From positions 448,251 to 512,250 of the forward strand of contig NZ_BMDR01000002.1 of assembly GCF_014635885.1 (NCBI RefSeq): a stretch of 64,000 bases of DNA. The letters run 5' to 3'. Source of the stretch: Acinetobacter vivianii. Lineage in GTDB: Bacteria; Pseudomonadota; Gammaproteobacteria; Pseudomonadales; Moraxellaceae. Made by a program: the position numbers and the translations under genes. Each line of letters opens with the position of its first letter. The stretch's first letter is position 1. Positions 24,739 through 35,905 of the stretch are shown here, piece after piece. The notes under the pieces are model-generated. The model was not told the DNA's origin. It saw only the letters and a list, made by a program, of their open reading frames with translations, and did not search any database.

Positions 24739-26931
24739 TTAGTATTTAAATTTCAGGGCGACGGTGTAATTTGCTGGTTCTCCGTAGAATGCCTGTCCAT
24801 CAGTGAAGCTGTTCAGGTATTTTTTATCGGTGACGTTATCGGCATTGGCTTGAATGCTAAAGTTTGGACTGACTTCATAACTCGCCATTAAGTTAAGCAA
24901 GGCGTAATCACTTTGTTTGAGATAAGTGTTGTAGCTTGGATCAAAGCGTGTGATTTTGCTTTGCCATTTTAGACCTGCACCAACTTTCAGTTTTGGCAGC
25001 TGGGTAGGCGAGTAGGTGGTTAACAGATTAAAGCTTTGGGTTGGATTGTAGGTTCGTGCTGCGCCACCATTTTTCAGATCTTGCAGGCTAAATTGGGTAT
25101 AGCCGAGAGAAACATTGACTTGATCTGTTAATTGTCCAGCTAAGCCAACTTCTACGCCTTGTGAACGTAAGTCGCTGATTGCTGACGTACGGTTGAGCGG
25201 GTGGCTATCTGTCGGTCTGAGAGGATAATTATTTTCTTCAGTTCTAAACACCGCAAGTGTGCCTGTTAGTTTATTGTCTAACCATGCACTTTTTACGCCG
25301 ATTTCGTAGCTTTTACCTTCGATTGGATCGGCTACTTTTCCTGTTGTTTGATCCACTGAAGTTTGTGGGCGGAAAATTGAGGTATAACTCATATAACCTG
25401 TATATTCAGGGGTAAAGTTATAAGTAATACCCGCATATGGTGATACCTTGCTTTCATCATAATTCATTGGTGAGCTATAACTTGAGCCTTCACTCTTGGC
25501 TTGAACATAGTTCGCACCCAATGTGAGTTTGAGGTCATTGGTCAAATGTAGGCGTGTTGCAGCATAAACGGATTGGTTGCGTTGGGTGTAATCCGCAGCA
25601 TCCGTTAAGGCACTCCATGTTACGTTGTTTGGTGTCCAGCTTGCCCAGCCAGTTGTACATTGTGTTGGATAGCTATTTGGGGCTGTACCACGAGTACATG
25701 TTCCGATATTACTGTCGAGGATTGTTCCAGATTTTTGCTTATCCTTTTGTTCGCTTTGAGAAAAAGTGTATCCCACAATTGCTTCATGTTCGCGGCCTAA
25801 AAGATCGAATTTACCCTGTAGGTTAAAATCGGCAGTTTGCAATTTATTATGTTCTGTTCCGCCCCAAGCTGTCAGATCTACATCTGAGCCATCCGCTTTA
25901 GGATAGCCATAATAGTAGAGTAATTGGCTTTGACGCTCTTTTTCATTGTAGTTATAGCTAAGATTAGCCGACCATGTTTCCAGAAATTTTTGTTTTAATT
26001 CAATGAAGGCATTTCGAGAGGTGTTGTCCCAATATGCCCAGTCTGGGTTTGGATTGTAAGAACGATCATAAGTGATCTGTTTCCCTGAGGAATCCATGAG
26101 GGGTAAAGCCCCCCAGTTGTTGGCATTTGGTTTGGTTTTTTCTTGGCTGGCACCCACTGTAAGTAGGGTGCTATCCGTAAGATCAGCCTCTAAAACCCCT
26201 GCAATCCCATTTTTTTCGGAAGAATAGCGATCTAAATGTGAGTCACCTGTTTGTTCAAAGCCAGCAAGACGACCACGAATATTGCCACTTGGTGTGAGGC
26301 TACCAGAAGCATCTGCTTCGTAGCGTTGGGTGTCCCAAGAGCCATAGCTTAGTCCTGCATTGGCTTGAAACTCTTTAGTTGGGCGTTTGCGAATATAGTT
26401 AATGGTTGCGCTCGGGTCACCAAAGGCATTGGTTAATGCATCTGCACCTTTAATGACTTCAATGCGATCATAAAAGAAACTATCTGGATTGGTGTCATTA
26501 TAATTCCATGCGCTTGCAGGAAAGCCTACGCCATCGACCAGAATGTTCGAAATCTCAAAACCACGTGCCATATACACAGAGCGTTCGGTTTCAGATGAAT
26601 TGACGATAACGCCTGGCGTATTATTTAAAATGTCACGGGAGCTGGTAAGGCCAAAATCATCAATTTGTTGACGTGTGACAACATTAATGGTTTGAGGAAC
26701 TTCTTTGGCTTCAATGTTGAGCTTGGTTGCACTTGAGCTATTTTTAATGGTGTAAGCTTTGGTTTTTTCGCTGGTACTATCATCCTGAGTAGCTTGAACT
26801 TTAATTGTTGGGAGTTGTTGCGATCCTTCATCAAGTGCATGGCTATATGAGCTGATACTGACTAATGTAGAGATTGCTAAAAAGAGAGGGGTGCGTTTGA
26901 ACAGCGGAGAAGAACTCATGCCTACAACCAT
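24739..26931 (-). CDS. TonB-dependent siderophore receptor
   Basis: 730 aa. A signal peptide (cleavage near SHA-LDEG, residue ~33) is followed by a TonB box-like segment, the plug domain (KEVPQTINVVTRQQIDDFG, LNNTPGVIV, RIEVIKGADAL, NYIRKRP) and a 22-strand-type barrel ending in the outer-membrane C-terminal aromatic (ALKFKY). The plug is of the FhuE/FpvA class that takes up ferric hydroxamate-type siderophores; the ligand is not determined by sequence. No siderophore synthesis genes are nearby. A Fur-like site lies just upstream, so iron-starvation control is likely. Confidence 0.88.
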   Translation of the reverse strand: MVVGMSSSPLFKRTPLFLAISTLVSISSYSHALDEGSQQLPTIKVQATQDDSTSEKTKAYTIKNSSSATKLNIEAKEVPQTINVVTRQQIDDFGLTSSRDILNNTPGVIVNSSETERSVYMARGFEISNILVDGVGFPASAWNYNDTNPDSFFYDRIEVIKGADALTNAFGDPSATINYIRKRPTKEFQANAGLSYGSWDTQRYEADASGSLTPSGNIRGRLAGFEQTGDSHLDRYSSEKNGIAGVLEADLTDSTLLTVGASQEKTKPNANNWGALPLMDSSGKQITYDRSYNPNPDWAYWDNTSRNAFIELKQKFLETWSANLSYNYNEKERQSQLLYYYGYPKADGSDVDLTAWGGTEHNKLQTADFNLQGKFDLLGREHEAIVGYTFSQSEQKDKQKSGTILDSNIGTCTRGTAPNSYPTQCTTGWASWTPNNVTWSALTDAADYTQRNQSVYAATRLHLTNDLKLTLGANYVQAKSEGSSYSSPMNYDESKVSPYAGITYNFTPEYTGYMSYTSIFRPQTSVDQTTGKVADPIEGKSYEIGVKSAWLDNKLTGTLAVFRTEENNYPLRPTDSHPLNRTSAISDLRSQGVEVGLAGQLTDQVNVSLGYTQFSLQDLKNGGAARTYNPTQSFNLLTTYSPTQLPKLKVGAGLKWQSKITRFDPSYNTYLKQSDYALLNLMASYEVSPNFSIQANADNVTDKKYLNSFTDGQAFYGEPANYTVALKFKY

Positions 26932-26940
26932 GTAAATGAG

Positions 26941-26966
26941 AAATATTATTATTACAATTATTGTTA
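26941..26966. promoter_or_regulatory. Fur-like site before the siderophore receptor gene
   Basis: aaatattattattacaattattgtt resembles the repeated ATT/AAT half-sites of Fur boxes and lies ~15 bp upstream of the start codon on the coding (minus) strand. Confidence 0.45.
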
Positions 26967-27059
26967 ATATTCGTTAACTTTGCAATTTATTTTGTCTAAA
27001 GCTTAATGGGAATAGTTAGAGCTAAGCAGGGGATTGATAGAAAATTTCGAAAAGCCATT

Positions 27060-27086
27060 AAAAAAGGCCGCCTAAGCGACCTTTTT
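27060..27086 (-). terminator. Rho-independent terminator of pckG
   Basis: On the minus strand aaggtcgc-ttag-gcggcctt (one G-U pair) is followed by T6. Confidence 0.75.
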
Positions 27087-27127
27087 ATTCTCTTTGAATC
27101 CCCTTTTAAAGAGGGAAACGAAAGAAA

Positions 27128-28957
27128 TTAAGCAGATTTAACAGCTGCTAATAATTCATTTTGACGATCTTTAAGTGCTTGAGGTAAGCGATCACCAAGT
27201 TTAGTAAATAGCTCGGTGTGGCTTTCAAGTTCTTTGATCCACTGGTCTTTATCTTGCGCTGTTACTGTGTTGAATTGTTCTTTAGAGAACTCAATACCAG
27301 TCCAGTTCAATTGTTCGTAAGTTGGAACATAACCGATTGGTGTCTCAGTCGCTTCAGCGCGGCCTTCACAACGATCGATGATCCACTCAAGAACACGCAT
27401 GTTTTGACCAAAACCAGGCCATACGAAGTTGCCTTCAGCGTCACGACGGAACCAGTTCACGTTGAAGATTTTTGGTAATTTGTTACCAGCAGCTTCAGCT
27501 TTCGCGCCAACTTCTTTACCTAGTTGTAACCAGTGACCGAAGTAATCAGCCATGTTATAACCAGCAAATGGAAGCATTGCGAATGGGTCGCGACGAACGA
27601 TACCTTGTTGACCAACAGCCGCAGCAGTTGTTTCAGAACCCATAGTTGCAGCTTTATAAACGCCATCAACCCAGTCAAATGCTTCAGATACTAAAGGCAC
27701 TGTGTCTGCACGACGACCGCCGAAGATAAACGCAGAGATTGGTACACCCGCTGGATTTTCCCAGTCAGCATCAATCGAAGGGCATTGACCCGCAGAAACG
27801 GTAAAGCGTGAGTTTGGATGCGCAGCTTTTTCGCCTTCAACGTATGGTTGGCCTTTCCAAGTGATTAGATCAGCTGGAACTTCTTTAGTTAGACCTTCCC
27901 ACCATACTTCGCCGTCTTTAGTCACTGCAACGTTGGTATAGATAACATCTTTATGCATCGTTGCGATACAGTTCGGGTTGGTTTTGGTATTTGTACCCGG
28001 TGCAACACCGAAGAAACCAGCTTCAGGGTTGATTGCGTATAAGCGACCATCTTCACCTGGTTTGATCCAAGCAATATCGTCACCTACAGTCTCAATCTTC
28101 CAGCCTTCATAGCCAGCTGGTGGAATCAACATTGCAAAGTTAGTTTTACCACAAGCAGAAGGGAATGCAGCTGCGATGTAGTGTTTTTCACCTTGTGGAT
28201 TGGTCACGCCTAAAATAAGCATGTGTTCAGCTAACCAGCCTTGTTCACGACCCATTGCAGAAGCAATACGTAATGCTAAGCACTTTTTACCAAGTAAAGC
28301 ATTACCGCCGTAACCAGAACCGTAAGACCAGATTTCACGAGTTTCTGGATAGTGAACGATATATTTTTCGTTGTTGCATGGCCAAGCAACATCTTTTTGA
28401 CCATCTTTAAGCGGTGCAGCAACCGTGTGTACACATGGGATGAATTCGCCATCTGTGCCTAACACGTCATAAACTGCTTTGCCCATACGTGCCATTTTTG
28501 TCATGCTGACAGCAACGTAAGGAGAATCTGTTAATTCGATACCGATGTGAGCAATGTGGCTTCCTAAAGGACCCATCGAGAAGGGAACCACATACATGGT
28601 ACGGCCTTCCATTGCGCCGTCAAATAATCCATTTAATTTTGCGCGCATTTCCGCAGGTGCAACCCAGTTATTTGTTGCGCCAGCATCTTCTTCATTTTGT
28701 GAACAGATATAAGTGCGGTCTTCAACACGAGCAACGTCAGAAGGATCAGAATTTGCAAGATAAGAACCAGGATGTTTTTCTTGGTTGAGCTTTTGCATGG
28801 TGCCGTTAGCGATCATCAAGTCCATTAGACGTTGATATTCCTCTTCGCTTCCGTCACACCATTCGATATTTGCTGGTTTGGTTAATTTTGCAATTTCTTC
28901 CACCCATGCAATTAGCTTAGGGTGACGAACGAATTCTGGTGCGTTCACTTGGGTCAT
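27128..28957 (-). CDS. pckG: Phosphoenolpyruvate carboxykinase (GTP)
   Basis: 609 aa, the length of GTP-type PEPCK. Key sites are intact: the catalytic P-loop [13 protein letters not shown] with its reactive cysteine, GDDIAWIK (metal site), [15 protein letters not shown] and [13 protein letters not shown]. The enzyme converts oxaloacetate and GTP to PEP, the entry to gluconeogenesis, which matters in an organism living on acetate and other organic acids. AAGG precedes the ATG. A small palindrome in the leader may be regulatory. It stands alone, ended by a terminator. Confidence 0.96.
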   Translation of the reverse strand: MTQVNAPEFVRHPKLIAWVEEIAKLTKPANIEWCDGSEEEYQRLMDLMIANGTMQKLNQEKHPGSYLANSDPSDVARVEDRTYICSQNEEDAGATNNWVAPAEMRAKLNGLFDGAMEGRTMYVVPFSMGPLGSHIAHIGIELTDSPYVAVSMTKMARMGKAVYDVLGTDGEFIPCVHTVAAPLKDGQKDVAWPCNNEKYIVHYPETREIWSYGSGYGGNALLGKKCLALRIASAMGREQGWLAEHMLILGVTNPQGEKHYIAAAFPSACGKTNFAMLIPPAGYEGWKIETVGDDIAWIKPGEDGRLYAINPEAGFFGVAPGTNTKTNPNCIATMHKDVIYTNVAVTKDGEVWWEGLTKEVPADLITWKGQPYVEGEKAAHPNSRFTVSAGQCPSIDADWENPAGVPISAFIFGGRRADTVPLVSEAFDWVDGVYKAATMGSETTAAAVGQQGIVRRDPFAMLPFAGYNMADYFGHWLQLGKEVGAKAEAAGNKLPKIFNVNWFRRDAEGNFVWPGFGQNMRVLEWIIDRCEGRAEATETPIGYVPTYEQLNWTGIEFSKEQFNTVTAQDKDQWIKELESHTELFTKLGDRLPQALKDRQNELLAAVKSA

Positions 28958-28977
28958 GGTGATGCCTTTTTAAAGTG

Positions 28978-28990
28978 TGTACAACGTACA
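28978..28990. promoter_or_regulatory. Palindrome in the pckG leader
   Basis: tgtac-aac-gtaca, 20 bp upstream of the start codon; a possible operator, with no regulator recognised. Confidence 0.25.
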
Positions 28991-29355
28991 AGTTCTATCT
29001 ACTGGATGACAGTAAGACAGATGAAGTAAAAAAAGTGGCTGTATTAAAGCATAAAATCATAAAAAATATAAGACTAAAGAATAGGGTGGGGTCTAAAGCA
29101 TGGAATCCACTTTTGTTTTTAAAGTATTGTTTTTGTTTAATTTAATCATTTTATATTTTGCTATTTTGTTTTTTTATATATGTTATTTTTGTTATAAATT
29201 TTTAATAAAAACAATTATTTAGTATATTTTAAAATTTCTTGAGAATTGTTATTGATTATATGAATGAAGCTCATTCAAAATTTACATAAACAAGCTATTA
29301 TTTGTTGATTTTGTAAACAAAAATAAGCCTGTAATCTTCTTTAAGGTTGAAAATT
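28991..29355. other. Very AT-rich intergenic region between divergent genes
   Basis: About 365 bp dominated by T- and A-runs. It must contain the divergent promoters of pckG and the lipid-kinase gene, but I cannot place them with confidence. No coding region is visible. Confidence 0.4.
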
Positions 29356-30294
29356 ATGGCCCCCGATGTAAAGCCTTTGTCTATTATTTATAATCAAAAA
29401 TCAGGTTTTCATGCAGCACAACAAGATGAAGAATATGAGCGTCTCATGACTTTCTGGACGCAATATGGATTCGAAATTCAGGTTTTTGAGCTGAGTTCTC
29501 AAACTGATTTTGATGCCATGATGAGAACGGTGCTGGCTCGACATCAACAGACTGAGTCGCGTGGCGTTGTGGTGGCAGCGGGAGGAGATGGTACTTTAAA
29601 TGCGGTAGCAAAAAAGTTGATGCATACCGATATTCCGATGGGCATTATTCCGTTGGGTACTTTTAATTATGTCGCCCGCGTCTTGAATATCCCGCTAGAT
29701 GTTTTTGAGGCGGCAGAAGTGATTGCAACTGGCGCGATTCAAAAAGTCCATATTGCCACGATCAATGATCAAATTTACTTAAATAATGCCAGTCTTGGGC
29801 TATATCCTTTATTTATTAAAAAACGGGAACGTTTTAATCAGCACTTTGGACGGCTTCCTTTAAATGCTTATACCTCTGCGCTAGATGTATTACTGCGTGA
29901 GCATAAATCCTTAAAGCTTTCCGTGAGCGTAGATGGGGAAAAATATCCAGTCGCAACGCCATTGATTTTCTTTGGTAATAATCAGTTGCAACTCAGCGAC
30001 ATGAAATTAAGAATTGCGGAATGTGCTGCCAATGGCAAACTGGCTGGCGTGGTGGTGGCTAAAAGTGACCGTTTCAGTTTATTGCAAATGTTATGGAAAT
30101 TGATTCAGGGGAAAATCGATCAGGCTTCAGGGGTCTATTCATTCTGTGCTGAACATATACTGGTTGAGTGTAAAAAACCACAGTTAACAGTTGCGTTAGA
30201 TGGAGAGTTGAAGGAGATGCAAACTCCATTAAAATTTGCAGTCGAAAAATCTGCGTTAAAAGTGATGGTTCCTAATGTTATTACATCTGTCTGA
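29356..30294 (+). CDS. Diacylglycerol/sphingosine-kinase-like lipid kinase (DagK/LCB5 family)
   Basis: 312 aa from ATG 29356 (TAAGG 9 nt upstream; the TTG at 29347 is too close to it). The DAGK catalytic domain begins with SIIYNQKSG; VVAAGGDGTLNAVAKKL is the nucleotide-binding GGDGT motif, then GIIPLGTFNYVARVL, with the second lobe ending in VALDGEL. Such enzymes phosphorylate diacylglycerol or related lipids at the membrane; the lipid cannot be specified. The 3' end overlaps a metallophosphoesterase gene by 20 bp, so the two products are probably made in step. Confidence 0.85.
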   Translation: MAPDVKPLSIIYNQKSGFHAAQQDEEYERLMTFWTQYGFEIQVFELSSQTDFDAMMRTVLARHQQTESRGVVVAAGGDGTLNAVAKKLMHTDIPMGIIPLGTFNYVARVLNIPLDVFEAAEVIATGAIQKVHIATINDQIYLNNASLGLYPLFIKKRERFNQHFGRLPLNAYTSALDVLLREHKSLKLSVSVDGEKYPVATPLIFFGNNQLQLSDMKLRIAECAANGKLAGVVVAKSDRFSLLQMLWKLIQGKIDQASGVYSFCAEHILVECKKPQLTVALDGELKEMQTPLKFAVEKSALKVMVPNVITSV

Positions 30295-31042
30295 TCTGCA
30301 TTTTGGAACAGAGCGTGAAGCTTGTATTGACGCGATCAAGGCGTTTTGTCAGCAGCATCGTCCAGAAGCTGTGGTGGTGAGTGGTGATCTGACACAACGT
30401 GCGCGTATTAAGCAGTTTTATGCCTGCCGTCAATTTCTGGATGCACTGTCGATTCCTTATCTGGTGGTGCCTGGTAATCATGACATTCCGCTTTATCACG
30501 TCTGGAACCGTTTTTTTTCTCCTTTTGTGCGTTATCAGGCTTTTTTCGGTCGCATGGAAACCACTTTGGAGACTGAACATTTCTATTTAGTAGGTGTAAA
30601 CAGTATTCGGCGGCGATATCACACCCGAGGACACGTTTCACTGGAGCAGATTCATGAAACTTATGCGCGGTTGAACAGTGCGCCAGCCAATAAAATAAAA
30701 ATCGTGGTATTCCATCAACCTTTTTATACCTTTCCAAATGACCATGGCGATAAGGACTGCCCCGTATTGGGAAAAATTGCTTTAGAACAATGGGGCAAAA
30801 CAGGTTTGTTCGGTCTTTTGCATGGTCACTTACATAAAGTGGCAGTACACGATCTCAATCAGATTTTTCATTTAGGATTTGATCATCCGATTCTGGATAT
30901 TCATGCAGGAACCGCCACATCCAAGCGTTTACGTTTTGGATTATCAAATAGTTTTAATGTGATTTCGGATGATGGTCTGATAGCGCATTACTGGTTTGAC
31001 GAATCTGCTAAAACATTTGTGAAATCACAAAATGTTGTTTAA
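30275..31042 (+). CDS. Calcineurin-like metallophosphoesterase
   Basis: 255 aa with the full metal-ligand series: LSDLHFG (D-x-H), VVSGDLTQRA (GD), VVPGNHDIPLY (GNHD), FHQPFYTF (H) and LLHGHLHKVA (GHxH). There is no signal peptide, so it acts in the cytosol, probably as a peripheral membrane enzyme. It could be a phosphodiesterase or a lipid phosphatase such as UDP-diacylglucosamine pyrophosphatase-like enzymes. ATG 30275 lies inside the lipid-kinase gene (20-bp overlap), suggesting a linked lipid substrate, which is inference. Confidence 0.85.
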   Translation: MLLHLSDLHFGTEREACIDAIKAFCQQHRPEAVVVSGDLTQRARIKQFYACRQFLDALSIPYLVVPGNHDIPLYHVWNRFFSPFVRYQAFFGRMETTLETEHFYLVGVNSIRRRYHTRGHVSLEQIHETYARLNSAPANKIKIVVFHQPFYTFPNDHGDKDCPVLGKIALEQWGKTGLFGLLHGHLHKVAVHDLNQIFHLGFDHPILDIHAGTATSKRLRFGLSNSFNVISDDGLIAHYWFDESAKTFVKSQNVV

Positions 31043-31107
31043 TTCGGCATAACTTTATTATTGTGATTAAAAAAACATCTATAAATAGAATTTTTTTTCA
31101 TTTTCCC

Positions 31108-31133
31108 CTTGAAGCCATTTTTTTCATCCCCAA
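31108..31133 (+). promoter_or_regulatory. Sigma-32 (heat-shock) promoter of groESL
   Basis: cccttgaa with CTTGAA at 31108-31113 and ccccaa from 31128, spaced 14 bp, fits the RpoH consensus. It is ~85 bp before groES. Confidence 0.8.
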
Positions 31134-31219
31134 AAAAGTGGCATACCAAAATTTTATATGTGTTGCCACGAACTGGTGACACACATTAATCAATAAGACT
31201 AAGTCTGATGGAGTTAACT

Positions 31220-31510
31220 ATGAGCAACATTCGTCCATTACATGATCGTGTTGTGATTCGTCGCGTAGAAGAAGAAACTAAAACGGCTGGTGGTATTTTA
31301 CTTCCAGGTTCTGCTGCTGAAAAACCATCTCAAGGTGAAGTAATTGCAGTGGGGAATGGTCAGATCACTGACAACGGCGTTCGTGCTTTAGACGTTAAAG
31401 TTGGCGACAAAGTATTGTTCGGTACTTATGCAGGTACAACGGTAAAAGTAAGTGGTGAAGAACTCTTGATTATGAAAGAGTCAGATATCTTAGCTGTGCT
31501 TGAAGGCTAA
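31220..31510 (+). CDS. groES: Co-chaperonin GroES
   Basis: 96 aa beginning [17 protein letters not shown], with the mobile loop [21 protein letters not shown] that binds GroEL and the C-terminal [16 protein letters not shown] 31220 is preferred to ATG 31208 because GGAG at 31210-31213 is correctly placed for it. GroES forms the heptameric lid of the GroEL folding chamber in the cytosol. It is transcribed with groEL, 59 bp downstream, from a heat-shock promoter. Confidence 0.97.
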   Translation: MSNIRPLHDRVVIRRVEEETKTAGGILLPGSAAEKPSQGEVIAVGNGQITDNGVRALDVKVGDKVLFGTYAGTTVKVSGEELLIMKESDILAVLEG

Positions 31511-31551
31511 TCGACACATAACTCAAATTTATTATCAGATTCAGTATTTAA

Positions 31552-33204
<1,653 letters not shown>

Positions 33205-33223
33205 TTACATCTACGTCTAGATC

Positions 33224-33256
33224 AAAAAAATCCCTGCATATGCAGGGATTTTTTTA
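33224..33256. terminator. Bidirectional terminator after groEL
   Basis: aatccctgcata pairs with tgcagggatt, with A7 before and T7 after; it serves groEL and the convergent dgkA. Confidence 0.92.
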
Positions 33257-33275
33257 TCTGCAAAATATTGAATGT

Positions 33276-33650
33276 TTATTTAAATAAAATAATTGTCCAA
33301 GTGAAAAAGATAATCGCTAAAGAAACAAATTGCGCGGCGCTACCCATATCTTTGGCATTTTTAGACAGCTCATGTTTCTCAAGTGAAATGCGGTCAACAA
33401 CGGCTTCAATGGCTGAATTGAATAATTCCACAATAATCGCCAACAGACATACCGCGACCATTAAGGCTTGTTCCAAAGCCGAGACATGCACAAAAAAGCT
33501 CAGCGGGATGAGGATAACATTGAGCAAAATGACTTGTCTAAACGCTGCTTCATGACTAAACGCCGCTTTAAAGCCTGCCAGTGAATAGCCCGTTGCATTT
33601 AAAATCCGTTTGAGGCCATTTTTGCCTTTATAAGGAGAGTAGGGTGTCAT
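33276..33650 (-). CDS. dgkA: Diacylglycerol kinase DgkA
   Basis: 124 aa when started at ATG 33650, the usual DgkA size; the frame continues upstream to 33728 but that part has no homology to the family. Three membrane helices and the signature VELFNSAIEAVVDRISLEKHEL, with GSAAQFVSL following, identify it. Small integral-membrane DgkA rephosphorylates the diacylglycerol left by membrane-derived oligosaccharide or lipid A modification. The ribosome site is poor. It is a single gene convergent with groEL, unrelated in fold to the soluble lipid kinase at 29356. Confidence 0.92.
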   Translation of the reverse strand: MTPYSPYKGKNGLKRILNATGYSLAGFKAAFSHEAAFRQVILLNVILIPLSFFVHVSALEQALMVAVCLLAIIVELFNSAIEAVVDRISLEKHELSKNAKDMGSAAQFVSLAIIFFTWTIILFK

Positions 33651-33842
33651 TGCGATTTGGAGTGACTGGAGAAAGCTTAAGTATAAATCCAAACATGTTG
33701 CAGTAAATTGGCAATATGTCGCATGCATGTACCAATCACGACAGTTTTCTGCCAGCGAATCTCATCATAGTTGTATTTATGAATTGTCAATTCAGATCAG
33801 GCTAAGGATAATAAGCACAGGTCTATTGAGGGAAAATTCTGC

Positions 33843-34907
33843 ATGAAAATTATCGCAGATGAAAATTTGGCATTTACCGATTATTTCTTTGCGGAATTTG
33901 CAGAAATACAGCATCGGGCAGGACGTACCTTGACGCATCACGATGTACAGGATGCAGACGCACTCTTGGTACGTTCGGTGACCAAAGTGAACCATGCATT
34001 AGTTGATCAGACTAAAATTAAATTTGTTGGCAGTGCCACGATTGGAACTGATCATCTAGATATTCAGGCTTTAGAACAACAAAACATTGCTTGGAGCAAT
34101 GCACCGGGTTGTAATGCAAAAGCGGTGGCAGAATATGTGATTACTGCCTTGCTACATTTAAATGCTGATTTATTAGAGAAAAATAAGGACTTCACTTTAG
34201 CAATTGTGGGTCTTGGCAATGTGGGTAGCCGACTGGCGGTGATGGCGCAGCTATTGGGCTGGAATGTGATCGGTTATGATCCTTATGTGCAACTTGCAGG
34301 GATTGAAAATGTTTGCTTTGATGCGTTGCTAAAACGCGCCGATGCCATCTCAATTCATGTACCACTCACTGTGTCTGGCGATTATCCAACCCAGCATTTA
34401 TTTGATGTGACTGCATTTGCTGCAATGAAACCATCCGCTTTTTTAATCAATAGTGCGCGTGGGCCTGTGGTTGAGCAAGCTGCCTTGATGGCGGATATTG
34501 CAACAACCAAACGTCAAGTAGTGCTGGATGTATTTGAGTTCGAGCCAGAAATTTCTGAACAATTACTGGATCTATTGGCATTAGCGACGCCGCATATTGC
34601 GGGTTACAGTCTGGAAGGTAAGGCCAGAGGTACGCAGATGATCTATGAGGCTTTTTGCCAGACATTTGCTTATGAAGTGACAAAACGTTTTGAGAGCCAG
34701 TTGCCACAAGTACCACAATACTTTGAGCAGGATTTAAAAGCTGCGCTTAAACAGCATCTCACGCAGATTTATGATATTGCTGCGGACGATCAGCAACTCC
34801 GTGCTTGTGTTCAGGATGGCAAGGTTGAGCAAACTGCATTTGATTTACTCCGAAAAAATTATCCTTTGCGCCGTGAATGGGCTGCACATGGTGGGCCAAA
34901 AGCATGA
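33843..34907 (+). CDS. pdxB: Erythronate-4-phosphate dehydrogenase
   Basis: 354 aa. MKIIADENLAFTDYFF opens the protein as in PdxB; ATIGTDHLD, the NAD-binding LAIVGLGNVGSRLAV, FLINSARGPVVEQ and the catalytic His in LATPHIAGYSLEGKARG follow, with a PdxB-specific C-terminal dimerisation part. It oxidises erythronate-4-phosphate in the DXP-dependent vitamin B6 pathway. Its TGA overlaps the ATG of epmA (ATGA), so the two genes are coupled. Confidence 0.95.
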   Translation: MKIIADENLAFTDYFFAEFAEIQHRAGRTLTHHDVQDADALLVRSVTKVNHALVDQTKIKFVGSATIGTDHLDIQALEQQNIAWSNAPGCNAKAVAEYVITALLHLNADLLEKNKDFTLAIVGLGNVGSRLAVMAQLLGWNVIGYDPYVQLAGIENVCFDALLKRADAISIHVPLTVSGDYPTQHLFDVTAFAAMKPSAFLINSARGPVVEQAALMADIATTKRQVVLDVFEFEPEISEQLLDLLALATPHIAGYSLEGKARGTQMIYEAFCQTFAYEVTKRFESQLPQVPQYFEQDLKAALKQHLTQIYDIAADDQQLRACVQDGKVEQTAFDLLRKNYPLRREWAAHGGPKA

Positions 34908-35887
34908 GCCAGATGATGAAAAACTATCAGCCAACGTGCTCCATTGAAGCATTAAAAGCGCGTGCAGCGATGTATCAGAAAATCCGCCAGTTTTTTGCTG
35001 AACGTGAAGTACTTGAAGTGGAAACCCCAGTCCTATCTCAGGCAGGTGTCACCGATGTGCATTTGGCTTCAGTGCAGGTACAGCGTCATATTCATGGCAA
35101 ATTAAATACGCAATATTTACAGACCTCACCCGAGTTTCCAATGAAACGCTTATTGGCCAGTGGTAGTGGGCCAATCTATCAAATCTGTAAAGTATTCCGT
35201 GATGATGAGCATGGGCGTAAGCACAACAGTGAATTTACCATGCTGGAATGGTATCGTCCGGGTCTGGATCTAAAGGCACTGATGCATGAAACTGCGGAAT
35301 TGTTAGAAACATGCTTAGCACATCGTTTCGGTGAAATTCGTCCAGTGATTCTCAGTTATAAGCATGCCTTTCAGGATCGTCTGGATATTAATCCGTTGCA
35401 GGCAACCTTAAAACAACTCAAAGATACTGCTCATCGTGTCGGTTTAAACCTTGATTTAGGTGATGATCGTCTGGGGTATATGGACCTGTTGTTTTCGCAC
35501 TTTGTTGAACCAAGTTTGGGCTTCGATGCGCCCGTATTTTTAACCGATTTTCCACCTGAAATGGCTTCATTGGCAAAAGTGAAACAGGATGAAGAGGGCG
35601 AACTGGTCGCAGCGCGTTTTGAGGTCTATATCGAAGGTCTGGAACTGGCAAATGCCTATGATGAATTGCTGGATGCAGATGTGTTGGCCTCCCGCTTTGA
35701 AGCTGATAATGCAGAGCGCGCACAGCAGGGTTTAGCCATCATTCCAACCGATCAATATTTATTGGCAGCTTTGCCGAATATGCCTGAATGTTCAGGGATT
35801 GCGTTAGGTATCGACCGTTTGTTGATGGTTGCGATGAATCAGGTCAAGATTGATCAGGTGATTGCGTTCCCAGCAGAGATTGCATAA
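34904..35887 (+). CDS. epmA: EF-P beta-lysylation ligase EpmA (PoxA/GenX)
   Basis: 327 aa, a lysyl-tRNA synthetase-like catalytic core without the anticodon domain. Class II motif 2 is YQICKVFRDDEHGRKHNSEFTMLEW, and motif 3 is SGIALGIDRLLMVAM; FLTDFPPEMASLAK and EVYIEGLELANAYDELLD complete the site. EpmA adds beta-lysine to a conserved lysine of elongation factor P, which relieves ribosome stalling at proline runs. EpmB and EF-P are not in the window. Start at ATG 34904, overlapping the pdxB stop. Confidence 0.94.
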   Translation: MSQMMKNYQPTCSIEALKARAAMYQKIRQFFAEREVLEVETPVLSQAGVTDVHLASVQVQRHIHGKLNTQYLQTSPEFPMKRLLASGSGPIYQICKVFRDDEHGRKHNSEFTMLEWYRPGLDLKALMHETAELLETCLAHRFGEIRPVILSYKHAFQDRLDINPLQATLKQLKDTAHRVGLNLDLGDDRLGYMDLLFSHFVEPSLGFDAPVFLTDFPPEMASLAKVKQDEEGELVAARFEVYIEGLELANAYDELLDADVLASRFEADNAERAQQGLAIIPTDQYLLAALPNMPECSGIALGIDRLLMVAMNQVKIDQVIAFPAEIA

Positions 35888-35905
35888 CGCTGCCTATCTT
35901 AAAAC

